Shown: positions 8,018 through 15,167 of the stretch, in pieces | Layout of the letters: each line of letters begins with the position of its first letter | Position numbering within the stretch: position 1 is the stretch's first letter | Assembly (NCBI RefSeq): GCF_002222635.1 | Contig: NZ_CP022415.1 | Coordinates: forward strand, 806,001-870,000 | DNA from: Pseudosulfitobacter pseudonitzschiae | GTDB taxonomy: Bacteria > Pseudomonadota > Alphaproteobacteria > Rhodobacterales > Rhodobacteraceae | Reading direction: 5' to 3' | DNA length: 64,000 nucleotides | Notes under the pieces: model-generated | The model's input: the letters and a program-made list of their open reading frames with translations, nothing else | Told to the model about the DNA's origin: nothing | Database searches by the model: none | Made by a program: the position numbers and the translations under genes

Positions 8018-8959
8018 TCAGCCGTCCACGTCCGCGCAAATGGCAGCCGTTGCCTCGGGGCCACCGCATTTGCCCAGAACCCAGACACCGTATTCGTTCT
8101 CTGCGGTCGTGCTTGTAACCAGGTGGTCTTCCATAAAGACCACACCGGCCATCGCTTCGCTTTCGACGCCGCCAAAGATGCCGCCATAGTCCCCGATATC
8201 TGTTGTCCCGTCGCGCATGCGCACGTCTCCGAAATACGTCCCGTCGCTGTCGATCGTGGTGGGGTCGAACTCGATGTCAGCCACCTCCAGCACCGTATCT
8301 CCGGGCGGCAACAGGCTGTCGTCCAGATCCAGCTCGCGGTCATAGATCGCCCCTTTCAACGTGTTGTCCGAGAAATCCACGTTGAAGAAAATCTTGCCCG
8401 TCACCTTGGCCGATTGCGCCGGGATCAACGCATCGTCCGTGCCGGGGGGCACCACCGCAATATCCGTCCGGTCGCTGGGCAGGTTGGTCAGCCCGACATA
8501 ATCGCCCGCATAGGTCACCTCGCCACTGTCGGGCGTCACCACATGGGGGCTGTAAGCACCGTCGCGGGCATAGGCACCGCCACCGTTATAGGTGCCAAAC
8601 TGCCCGCCCGTCACCACAATGCCCGCGCGCGTGCCGTTGATGTCGTGCACATAGGCCGTCGCGTGCTGGTCCAGCGGATCATCCTGCGCGGTAAAGGCCA
8701 CATAGCCCGGAACATCCAGCCCCGGTGCCCTGCGATAGACCGATTCCAGCGCGTCCTCGTCCAGACCCACGCCGGTCACGGTCAGCGTGCCGGTGGTGGG
8801 GTTATAGCTGAAACTGTCCAGATCACTTGCCAGCGTTTCCGGAATGGCGCCACTGGTCGTATCACCGTCGGTGTCCGTCGGAGTGCCGGAGAAAGGGTTG
8901 CCATCACCACATGCGGCAACCAGCGCCAGAACGGCGATGCCTGAAAGTAAACGGGTCAT
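8018..8959 (-). CDS. TbpB-like surface lipoprotein, probable Slam cargo
   Basis: A 313-residue lipoprotein starting MTRLLSGIAVLALVAACGDG with a clear lipobox (LVAAC). The ATG at 8959 follows AGGTGG with six-base spacing; the longer frame upstream lacks a ribosome site. After an acidic Ser/Thr-rich linker comes a beta-rich region. Near the C-terminus are the blocks DFSDNTLKGAIYD and GGIFGGVESEAMAGVVF, which match the handle or barrel motif (GxFGxxAxExxG) of transferrin-binding-protein-B-like lipoproteins. The gene is 22-40 bp upstream of the Slam-type gene on the same strand, the usual cargo-translocator arrangement. The ligand is unknown and no TonB receptor is adjacent. Confidence 0.75.
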   Translation of the reverse strand: MTRLLSGIAVLALVAACGDGNPFSGTPTDTDGDTTSGAIPETLASDLDSFSYNPTTGTLTVTGVGLDEDALESVYRRAPGLDVPGYVAFTAQDDPLDQHATAYVHDINGTRAGIVVTGGQFGTYNGGGAYARDGAYSPHVVTPDSGEVTYAGDYVGLTNLPSDRTDIAVVPPGTDDALIPAQSAKVTGKIFFNVDFSDNTLKGAIYDRELDLDDSLLPPGDTVLEVADIEFDPTTIDSDGTYFGDVRMRDGTTDIGDYGGIFGGVESEAMAGVVFMEDHLVTSTTAENEYGVWVLGKCGGPEATAAICADVDG

Positions 8960-9154
8960 TTGCGACCACCTTTTTTTGTTAAACTGCTGCCTCGTTTTCA
9001 TCAAATTCCCCGCAAACACATGCAAAGTCAACGAAACTGTGAACAACCCTGAATAGATGTGTCTTACCGGCGACCACGATATAGCGGTTCACGGATGGCT
9101 CGCCGCTAGATAAGGTGACGCCCTATCAGATTCTGTGCCAAAAGGATTCGCGCA

Positions 9155-10060
9155 ATGCCTCTCAGCCCCGATCAACAAGCCGAAGTCGACGCCCTGCGGG
9201 ACACCCCGCAATCCACCCTGCGCGCCACTGTGCCCGGCATCGAACAGCACCTTTACAAGCCGCACGACGTGCTCGACCACGGCTTTGTCCGCGTCATCGA
9301 CTATATGGGCGACGACAGCGCCATCTGTCAGGCCGCCCGCGTGTCCTATGGCAAGGGCACCAAATCCGTCCAGAACGACGAAGGTCTGATCCGCTACCTG
9401 ATGCGCCACTGGCACTCGACCCCCTTCGAGATGTGCGAGATCAAACTGCACGTCAAACTGCCCGTCTTTGTCGCCCGCCAGTGGATCAGGCACCGCACCG
9501 CCAACGTCAACGAATACTCGGCCCGCTATTCGATCCTCGACCGCGAATTCTACATTCCCGCCCCCGACCACCTGAACGCGCAATCCGTGGTCAACAATCA
9601 GGGCCGCGGCGCGCTGCTCGAGGGCGAAGAGGCCGCCCGCGTCCTCGACATCCTCAAGGCCGACAGCAACCGCGCCTATGACCACTACGAACAGATGATT
9701 TCCGACGACGGCCAGTCCGGTCTGGCCCGCGAACTGGCCCGCATGAACCTGCCCGCCAACATCTACACCCAATGGTACTGGAAGGTTGACCTGCACAACC
9801 TCTTCCACTTCCTGCGCCTGCGCGCCGACGCCCACGCCCAATACGAAATCCGCGTCTACGCCGACGCGATCGCCAAAGTCGTCGCCGACTGGGTGCCCGC
9901 CGCCTACGGCGCCTTCGAAGACTACCGCATGGGCGGCGCCCAACTGTCGGCCAAAGGGCTGGACTGCGTGCGCCGGATGCTCAAAGGCGAGCAGGTGACG
10001 CAAGAGACATCGGGCATGTCCAAGGGAGAATGGCGGGAATTTGAGGGGGTAATTGGGTGA
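9155..10060 (+). CDS. thyX: FAD-dependent thymidylate synthase ThyX
   Basis: Makes dTMP from dUMP using methylenetetrahydrofolate, FAD and NADPH; it replaces ThyA in many Rhodobacterales. The 301-residue protein contains the ThyX signature [15 protein letters not shown] at residues 112-126 (RHRx7S), preceded by [20 protein letters not shown]. Other conserved parts are the [18 protein letters not shown] helix and [16 protein letters not shown] near the end. The ATG at 9155 gives the usual N-terminus. Its stop codon overlaps the start of the following GIY-YIG gene, which is unusual for a housekeeping gene next to accessory DNA. Confidence 0.96.
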   Translation: MPLSPDQQAEVDALRDTPQSTLRATVPGIEQHLYKPHDVLDHGFVRVIDYMGDDSAICQAARVSYGKGTKSVQNDEGLIRYLMRHWHSTPFEMCEIKLHVKLPVFVARQWIRHRTANVNEYSARYSILDREFYIPAPDHLNAQSVVNNQGRGALLEGEEAARVLDILKADSNRAYDHYEQMISDDGQSGLARELARMNLPANIYTQWYWKVDLHNLFHFLRLRADAHAQYEIRVYADAIAKVVADWVPAAYGAFEDYRMGGAQLSAKGLDCVRRMLKGEQVTQETSGMSKGEWREFEGVIG

Positions 10061-10974
10061 ACATAGGTCGTTCTGTCCGTCTTTATCTTGCTGATGGAAA
10101 GGCTACCGGCATCCTGACTGCTGAAATAATGAATTGGACTGGTCATTTACTTGCAGCGCCAAGAACAAGGTCTGAAGATGCTTTCAGTAGGTCGGAGCTA
10201 AAAAGAACAGGGGTTTACCTCCTAATCGGACCTGATGATGAAGGGTCCGATTTGACCAAGGTCTATGTTGGGGAAGGTGATGAAATTGAAAAACGCCTTT
10301 ACTCTCATAATAAGGATAAGGATTTTTGGGATAGGTTTGTAGCGATAACTAGTAAAGACATGAACCTTACAAAAGCTCATGTGCGTTATCTTGAAGGTCG
10401 TTTGCTGGCGCTTTTGAAAGAGGCTAGAAAATCAAAGATTGAGAATAAGGATATTCCCCAATTCGATTTACTTCCGGAGGCAGATAAATCGGATATGGAA
10501 TCTTTCCTGTCAGAAATCCAGTTGATATTACCTGTTATCGGTGTCGAGATATTCAAAAAGCCTTCACTTAAACCCGACAGGAAAGAGTCGTTGATCCTTG
10601 GTGACGAAGGAGAGTACGAAGTTCAATTCGAGTTGGAAAACGTTAAGGCTGGTATTGTAGCAACCGCTCGTGAAGATGCGGGGGAATTTGTTGTGGAGGA
10701 AGGGTCAATAGGTGCATCGCGTCAAGCTCGCTCTTTTAATGATAGAAATAAGGCGGCTCGCGATGAAGCTTTTGAAACGGGAAGGATCCTAAAAGTTGGC
10801 GATACAAACTTCCGTCTTCTTCAGGACATCTCTTTTTCCAGCCCTAGTGCTGCGTCAGTGTTTCTTTTTGGTACAAGTCGAAATGGCCGGACCGACTGGA
10901 TCGTAAAAGGTCGGAACGTTAATTATGGTGACTGGAAAGATGCTCAGATTGAAGCAAAGATGCAGGGCGGGTAG
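10057..10974 (+). CDS. GIY-YIG nuclease-family protein with C-terminal DUF4357-like domain
   Basis: A 305-residue protein. Residues about 50-135 are a GIY-YIG nuclease-like domain: GVYLLIG and KVYVGEG give the two motif strands, R in EKRLYSH and E in VRYLEGRLL are the expected catalytic arginine and metal-binding glutamate. Residues about 215-300 ([41 protein letters not shown]) match the DUF4357 domain usually fused to it. Start is GTG 10057 inside the thyX stop (GTGA). Codon use is much AT-richer than thyX, indicating transfer. The family is scattered on genomic islands and a DNA-processing or defence role is plausible but unproven. Confidence 0.8.
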   Translation: MNIGRSVRLYLADGKATGILTAEIMNWTGHLLAAPRTRSEDAFSRSELKRTGVYLLIGPDDEGSDLTKVYVGEGDEIEKRLYSHNKDKDFWDRFVAITSKDMNLTKAHVRYLEGRLLALLKEARKSKIENKDIPQFDLLPEADKSDMESFLSEIQLILPVIGVEIFKKPSLKPDRKESLILGDEGEYEVQFELENVKAGIVATAREDAGEFVVEEGSIGASRQARSFNDRNKAARDEAFETGRILKVGDTNFRLLQDISFSSPSAASVFLFGTSRNGRTDWIVKGRNVNYGDWKDAQIEAKMQGG

Positions 10975-11677
10975 CTGAGATTATTTTCATAAGTATGCGT
11001 GTTTAACCACACCGCCCGGCGGCACCGCCGGGCAGCGCCCGAACCACCCCCACGGGGCGGGCGCTCCACGCCCACCCCTCGGTTCGGGCGCGGCCCTCTG
11101 CAAACCATATAACCCGACCACGCCCTCGGGGCTCCGCCCGTTCAGGCACAAAGCCATCCACCGGACGGTTTCCAGGATGCCCTTTGCCCCCACGGGGCAG
11201 ATGTTCGCTTGCAAACACCAAGAGGCCGACGGCACCACGCACCTTGAGTCCGGACTTGGTGCCCAGTTGAAAGATCATAGCGTACGGCACGCCCCCCCCT
11301 CAAAAAAAACCACAGCGGCAGCGCATAGAATCCGGTCGAATTAACCCTTTCCCCGCGCCATTTTCCCCGCAGCACTCCATCCCGTACATATCCCGCCCGA
11401 ATATGTACAACACCGCCAAAATCCGCGATTTTACGGCCAAATCCCCGCCGCGATCTTGTACAGGATTGCCGTGAATATGTACCCAACTGTCAAATCCACG
11501 CCCCGCACAGGCGCGCGGACCCGTCGAAATCCCGCCGTAAACCCGCCGCACGGTCGGTCACATCCGTGCGCACGCGCCCGAAACTGCCCCATCGGCACCG
11601 GGGGCTGCACCTACGACTGACCGTAATCACCGTTCAAAGGGCCCGACTGACCGTCGGGCCACTTGCTCCGTTCGGGA
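10975..11677. other. Gene-free GC-rich tract with hairpins and TGTACATAT-type dyads
   Basis: About 700 bases with no convincing gene. The left part (11010-11110) is extremely GC-rich with strong hairpins, for example CGCCCGGCGG/CCGCCGGGCG at about 11021-11036. The middle part (11110-11290) has further complementary segments. The right part (11380-11485) carries an inverted repeat GTACATAT/ATATGTAC and related half-sites. Several open frames of 80-115 codons cross it on the minus strand, but they overlap one another, have no ribosome site or family features, and look like a by-product of GC skew. It may hold a structured RNA, a decayed element or a regulatory region. Confidence 0.5.
11384..11408. 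repeat. Inverted repeat GTACATAT-N9-ATATGTAC
   Basis: GTACATAT (11384-11391) and ATATGTAC (11401-11408) are perfect inverted repeats separated by nine bases. Related half-sites TTGTACA (11456-11462) and AATATGTAC (11474-11482) follow about 70 bases later with similar spacing. This could be a pair of protein-binding sites. Confidence 0.65.
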
Positions 11678-11884
11678 TCAAAGCAACGTCAAATCCGACG
11701 CCATCTGACGCCCGTCACGCCCCTCCGACAACTCGTAACTGACCTTCTGATTGTCAGCCAAACCCGTCAATCCGGACCTTTCCACTGCTGAAATATGAAC
11801 AAAAACATCATTCCCACCTTCCTCCGGTGCGATGAAGCCATATCCTTTTGTGGTGTTGAACCACTTCACGGTGCCCGTTGGCAT
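11678..11884 (-). CDS. cspA: Cold-shock domain protein
   Basis: A 68-residue single-stranded nucleic-acid-binding protein of the CspA family, acting as an RNA chaperone. It carries RNP1 as KGYGFI (residues 13-18) and RNP2 as VFVHI (27-31), with the usual MPTGTVKWFNTTKGYGF N-terminus. A strong Shine-Dalgarno AAGGAGG precedes the ATG. The 180-bp upstream region is shared with the divergent ArsC/Spx-like gene and is long enough for the structured leader typical of csp mRNAs. Whether it is cold-induced or constitutive cannot be told. Confidence 0.95.
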   Translation of the reverse strand: MPTGTVKWFNTTKGYGFIAPEEGGNDVFVHISAVERSGLTGLADNQKVSYELSEGRDGRQMASDLTLL

Positions 11885-12069
11885 AATCCCGTGCCTCCTT
11901 CTACCTTACGTTCACTCCCGCATACCCACGGGACATTGCTGTCGCAGCGCATCAAATGCGATGTCACCGCCACATTTATAAACATTGATCAAGCTAGGAA
12001 AAAATCAAGAAAAAGCCCTGTAATCCGAGGGCAGATTCCCTATTTTGCTCTTTAAGTAGGAGGACGATG

Positions 12070-12390
12070 ATGAAGATTTACGGTCTGAAAACATGCGACA
12101 CCTGCCGCAAGGCGATCAAGGTGTTGCCGCAGGCGGAATTCGTTGATGTGCGCAAGGACGGTGTGCCGGACGATGTGATGGCGCAGGCGCAAGCGATCTT
12201 TGGCGACACGCTGACCAACACCCGCAGCACCACATGGCGGGCGCTGGATGACACCGCGCGGCAACAGCCACAAGCCACGCTTCTGGCCGCGCATCCCGCA
12301 CTGATGAAGCGTCCGCTGATCGTCTCCGGTGACCGGATGTATCTGGGCTGGGATGCGGCCACCCGCGATGCGCTGGGCGTCGGCGCCTAG
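12070..12390 (+). CDS. ArsC/Spx-family (YffB-like) thioredoxin-fold protein
   Basis: About 106 residues with the ArsC/Spx fold: MKIYGLKTCDTC at the N-terminus gives the redox CxxC (C9, C12), and the C-terminal block PALMKRPLIVSGDRMYLGWD matches the family's conserved KRPL/I segment. In this family members are arsenate reductases, Spx regulators, or YffB-type proteins of unknown substrate. The short size and CxxC favour the YffB type. AGGAGG at 12058-12063 is spaced best for the ATG at 12070 rather than 12067. No arsenic-resistance neighbours are present. Confidence 0.85.
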   Translation: MKIYGLKTCDTCRKAIKVLPQAEFVDVRKDGVPDDVMAQAQAIFGDTLTNTRSTTWRALDDTARQQPQATLLAAHPALMKRPLIVSGDRMYLGWDAATRDALGVGA

Positions 12391-12413
12391 GATTATCGCC
12401 CCAAAACCCGGTG

Positions 12414-12950
12414 TCAAAGCTTCGAGCGGCGCATCGCTCTGGCTGCCGCATCCACGCTCAGCGGCCCCGCGCCCTTGATCACCAGCACCACCAGCAGCAT
12501 CACCCAAAGGGCGCGCTGGTCGGCAATGGCCGCGCCCGCGACATGGTCGAACCACGCGCCGGTGGTCTTGGCGCCGACCTCGTGGCCAAAGATGTCGACA
12601 TAGCTTTGCACCGCGACAAACCCGATCATCCCCAACGCACTCAGCCGTGTCAGCAGGCCGATGGTGATGAACAGCGGCAACACAAATTCAGCCCAGGTGC
12701 CCAGAACCGCCACCAGCCAATGCCCCGCACCCAATTGCGACTGGTCATAGCCTGCCGCTTCCATCGCCTTGGGGAAAATCTGCACATAGGCGGTGTCCGA
12801 AAGCCAGATCAGACCTGTAATGCCGTCGCCCAACTTGGTCAGCGCCGAAACCCAGAAATAGAACAGCAGCACTCCGGCAAAGATCAGGCGGGCCAACGTC
12901 GGCAGCAGCCAGTCCGCGCGTGCCAGCAGGCTGGAGTAGAATTGGGTCAT
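12414..12950 (-). CDS. DoxX-family membrane protein of the bufferin cluster
   Basis: A 178-residue inner-membrane protein with about four transmembrane helices (LPTLARLIFAGVLLFYFW; WLVAVLGTWAEFVLPLFITI; LSALGMIGFVAVQSYVDIFG; ALWVMLLVVLVIKGAGPLSV). DoxX-like proteins are commonly the last gene of DUF2282/DUF692/DUF2063 clusters. The ATG at 12950 overlaps the bufC stop (ATGA), which fixes the start against the longer frame to 13097. It may supply electrons or quinone chemistry, or handle the exported product; that is inference. Confidence 0.85.
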   Translation of the reverse strand: MTQFYSSLLARADWLLPTLARLIFAGVLLFYFWVSALTKLGDGITGLIWLSDTAYVQIFPKAMEAAGYDQSQLGAGHWLVAVLGTWAEFVLPLFITIGLLTRLSALGMIGFVAVQSYVDIFGHEVGAKTTGAWFDHVAGAAIADQRALWVMLLVVLVIKGAGPLSVDAAARAMRRSKL

Positions 12951-13696
12951 GCGGAGTATTTCCCTGTTCGTCCGGTCAGGGCGTTCTGCGCAAACAGCAG
13001 CCCCATCGATGTGGCAATATCGCAGTTCGGGTCGACCGCATTGGCCGCATCCTGCGCTGCATCCAGCGTGGCGCCGGCCATCAACGCCGCGATCCATGCG
13101 CTTTGGGCGGGCGACAGGGGGTGCGGCGCGGGGTCGAATTCGGCGCGGGTGACCAGAACGTGCTGGGCCACGGGCTGTGGTTTTGGGGCAGCCTCTTCGG
13201 TGTTGAAACGCCAGATGTCGAACAGCGGCCAGACCGAGCTGATCAGATGGACCGTTGGTGCAAACACCAGTTGCGTATCTGCAAGCTGTTCTGGCGCAAG
13301 ATCTGCCAGTGCCACAGCCTCTAGCGGTGTGCTGTCAGCAGCGTGGTATGACAAGCGCAAGGCCTGTTCCAGCCGCGCCACATCGCTCAGATACCCCAGA
13401 TGCGCCAACTGAGGAACATCCGCCAGAAAGGCATCAAAGCCATCGCCATAGCGTTGCATGACCGGCTGGGTGGGCGGGTGCGCGCGGATGAAAGCTCCGG
13501 CAACGATGTCGAAATTGGCGGCCCCGATCAGCTTGCGCACCACCGGAAATCCTGCGCGCATCACGTCCGTCAGCGATTGCATCACGTTGTTGCGGTAAAC
13601 GTCAAAGCGTTTGCCAGCTGCACCGCCATGCCCGTCGTGCAGCCCCTTTGGTGCGGGTTGATCTGGGTCCAGCAAGGCGCGGTAAAACGGCGTCAT
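12947..13696 (-). CDS. bufC: BufC-type partner protein (DUF2063 family)
   Basis: A 249-residue protein of the DUF2063 family. The N-terminal half ([29 protein letters not shown]) is the conserved DUF2063 helical domain that binds the precursor peptide and presents it to the MNIO enzyme in related systems; the C-terminal half includes [13 protein letters not shown] and [15 protein letters not shown]. It overlaps bufB by four bases and the doxX gene by four bases, so all three are translationally coupled. Together they form the maturation module for the small cysteine-containing peptide encoded upstream. Confidence 0.85.
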   Translation of the reverse strand: MTPFYRALLDPDQPAPKGLHDGHGGAAGKRFDVYRNNVMQSLTDVMRAGFPVVRKLIGAANFDIVAGAFIRAHPPTQPVMQRYGDGFDAFLADVPQLAHLGYLSDVARLEQALRLSYHAADSTPLEAVALADLAPEQLADTQLVFAPTVHLISSVWPLFDIWRFNTEEAAPKPQPVAQHVLVTRAEFDPAPHPLSPAQSAWIAALMAGATLDAAQDAANAVDPNCDIATSMGLLFAQNALTGRTGKYSA

Positions 13697-14544
13697 TCCA
13701 GCGCCAGCGCGTCTGCGATGCGGTCGGCCTCGGATCGCAGGGTGGGCCAGTCGGGCACGTCATTGTCCCATTCGACCAGCACGGGCAGGGGCCCTGTGCG
13801 CGCCAGCACGCGGGCCAGCAGCATCCAGACCGGACCCACCACCGGGGTGTCGTGACTGTCGATCAGCAGGCGTGCACCGTGTTCGTCCGCATCCTCGGCG
13901 TGGCCGCCCACATGCACCTCGCGCACGGCGTCAAGCGGATAGGCGTCGATATAGGCGTCGGCGCTGGTGCCAAGGTTGGTGGCCGAGATGAACACGTTGT
14001 TCACATCCAACAGCAGCCCACAGCCGGTGCGGCGCACCAGTTCGGCCAGAAACTCGGTCTCGGCCCATGTGCTGCTTTCAAAGGCCAGATAGCTCGACGG
14101 ATTTTCCAGCAGCATCCGGCGGCCCAACGTGTCTTGCACCTGATTGATATGGGCGGCCACATGGGTCAGCGTCGCATCGGTATAGGGCAGGGGCAACAGG
14201 TCATTCATGAACTCGGCACCGTGGGTAGACCACGCCAGATGCTCGGAAAAACTGTCAGGTTTCAGCCAGTCGCACAGGTGTTTCAGCCGCGCCAGATGCT
14301 CTGTGTCCAGATCCTGCGCGCCGCCGATGCTCAGTCCCACACCGTGAACCGAGGTGGCAAACCGTTCGGACAGCGCACGCAACTGGGCAATCTGGCGTCC
14401 GCCATCGGCCATATAGTTTTCGGCATGAACTTCGATCCAGCGCACGGGGCCGGGATCGGTGGCCAGGCCCTGAAAATGCGCGGGCTTAAAGCCGACGCCG
14501 GGCGCGTTTGGCAATGTATCGGGTGTGCGGTGCGTGTCCAGCAT
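13693..14544 (-). CDS. bufB: BufB-type MNIO enzyme (DUF692 family)
   Basis: A 283-residue multinuclear non-heme iron oxidative (MNIO, formerly DUF692) enzyme with a TIM-barrel fold. In characterised members (MbnB, and BufB of bufferin systems) it oxidises cysteines in a ribosomal peptide to copper-binding heterocycles. Metal-binding segments are visible: [48 protein letters not shown] and IDSHDTPV. Length and order match the family. It lies about 60 bp downstream of the precursor gene and overlaps bufC by four bases. Confidence 0.9.
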   Translation of the reverse strand: MLDTHRTPDTLPNAPGVGFKPAHFQGLATDPGPVRWIEVHAENYMADGGRQIAQLRALSERFATSVHGVGLSIGGAQDLDTEHLARLKHLCDWLKPDSFSEHLAWSTHGAEFMNDLLPLPYTDATLTHVAAHINQVQDTLGRRMLLENPSSYLAFESSTWAETEFLAELVRRTGCGLLLDVNNVFISATNLGTSADAYIDAYPLDAVREVHVGGHAEDADEHGARLLIDSHDTPVVGPVWMLLARVLARTGPLPVLVEWDNDVPDWPTLRSEADRIADALALE

Positions 14545-14604
14545 GGGGGGTGGCCTTTTCCGCAGGGGGGCATCGGGCCGGATGCGGCCCGATGCGCAGC
14601 TGCC

Positions 14605-14907
14605 TTATGCGGGCAGGTCGCGGTTCAGTTCGTCCAGCGACCCTTCGCGCGGGGTGCCGTCTGCCATCGCGGGCAGTTCGATTTCGGTGCAGGTGCCCGC
14701 ATCGACCAGCGTCCATGCGTTGCCCTGATAATCGACAGTCGAGGTGCCCGCGCAGGTGGTGCCTTCGCCCGCCTTGCACGAATTTTCGCCCGCCAGCGAG
14801 ATGCCATAGCACTTTTCCTTGGTGGCGGCGCTGACGCCACCTGTCTGGGTGGCCATTGCGGCGGCGACAGCACCCAACAGGGCGACGGTTTTCATTGAAT
14901 TCGACAT
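14605..14907 (-). CDS. bufA1: Bufferin-type precursor peptide (BufA1, DUF2282 family)
   Basis: A 100-residue exported peptide. Residues 1-27 form a signal peptide ending GVSAA. The mature part has four cysteines, C33 (EKCYG), C44 (NSCKAG), C52 (TTCAG) and C73 (GTCTE), the pattern of DUF2282 bufferins, whose central cysteines are modified by the MNIO enzyme to thiooxazole-type copper ligands. A GGGAGA lies eight bases before the ATG at 14907. As first gene of the cluster it is the predicted substrate of bufB/bufC. Role in periplasmic copper buffering is taken from published bufferins, not shown here. Confidence 0.88.
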   Translation of the reverse strand: MSNSMKTVALLGAVAAAMATQTGGVSAATKEKCYGISLAGENSCKAGEGTTCAGTSTVDYQGNAWTLVDAGTCTEIELPAMADGTPREGSLDELNRDLPA

Positions 14908-14991
14908 CTTAAATCTCCCTAAAACACGTAATCCTGATCCGGACGCTTGCGGCCCTTGATGTCAGATTACCGTGGCACCCTTTACCCTACC

Positions 14992-15009
14992 ACTCACGAG
15001 CCTGTGAGT
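14992..15009. promoter_or_regulatory. Dyad ACTCAC-N6-GTGAGT upstream of bufA1
   Basis: ACTCAC (14992-14997) and GTGAGT (15004-15009) are perfect inverted repeats about 85 bases upstream of the bufA1 start, in the intergenic region after thrS. The position suits an operator or upstream activator site for the bufferin operon. No regulator gene is adjacent and no sigma-factor motif could be assigned. Confidence 0.35.
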
Positions 15010-15126
15010 CACAGCGGTGTTATTGAAAGCTGGCACAAGAGGGCAAATTTTACAGAACAGAAGTTAAATATTTCATCATGTCAGCGCCCGTTCGGGTCAT
15101 GACGGGCGCATTGTAACAATTTCTGC

Positions 15127-15160
15127 GGCGCAGCACCGGACCTGCTGGGGGTGCCGCGCC
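15127..15160 (-). terminator. Hairpin downstream of thrS
   Basis: GGCGCAGCACC (15127-15137) pairs with GGTGCCGCGCC (15150-15160) with one mismatch, eight bases past the thrS stop. T-rich sequence on the minus strand after the stem is modest, so termination is likely but weakly supported. Confidence 0.5.
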
Positions 15161-15167
15161 AATTGTG

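Noticed and set aside
10987-11551. Several overlapping minus-strand open frames of 80-115 codons, some starting MVPSAS, MPYAMI or MGTYSR
   Set aside because: They overlap one another in different frames, have no ribosome site, no family motif and a composition explained by extreme G+C. Treated as non-coding; the tract itself is reported as a structured region.
11985-11992. TTGATCAA near cspA as another copy of the operon motif
   Set aside because: It lacks the CTGCGCAAA partner and the flanking bases of the two operon copies; a short palindrome like this is expected by chance in AT-rich spacer.
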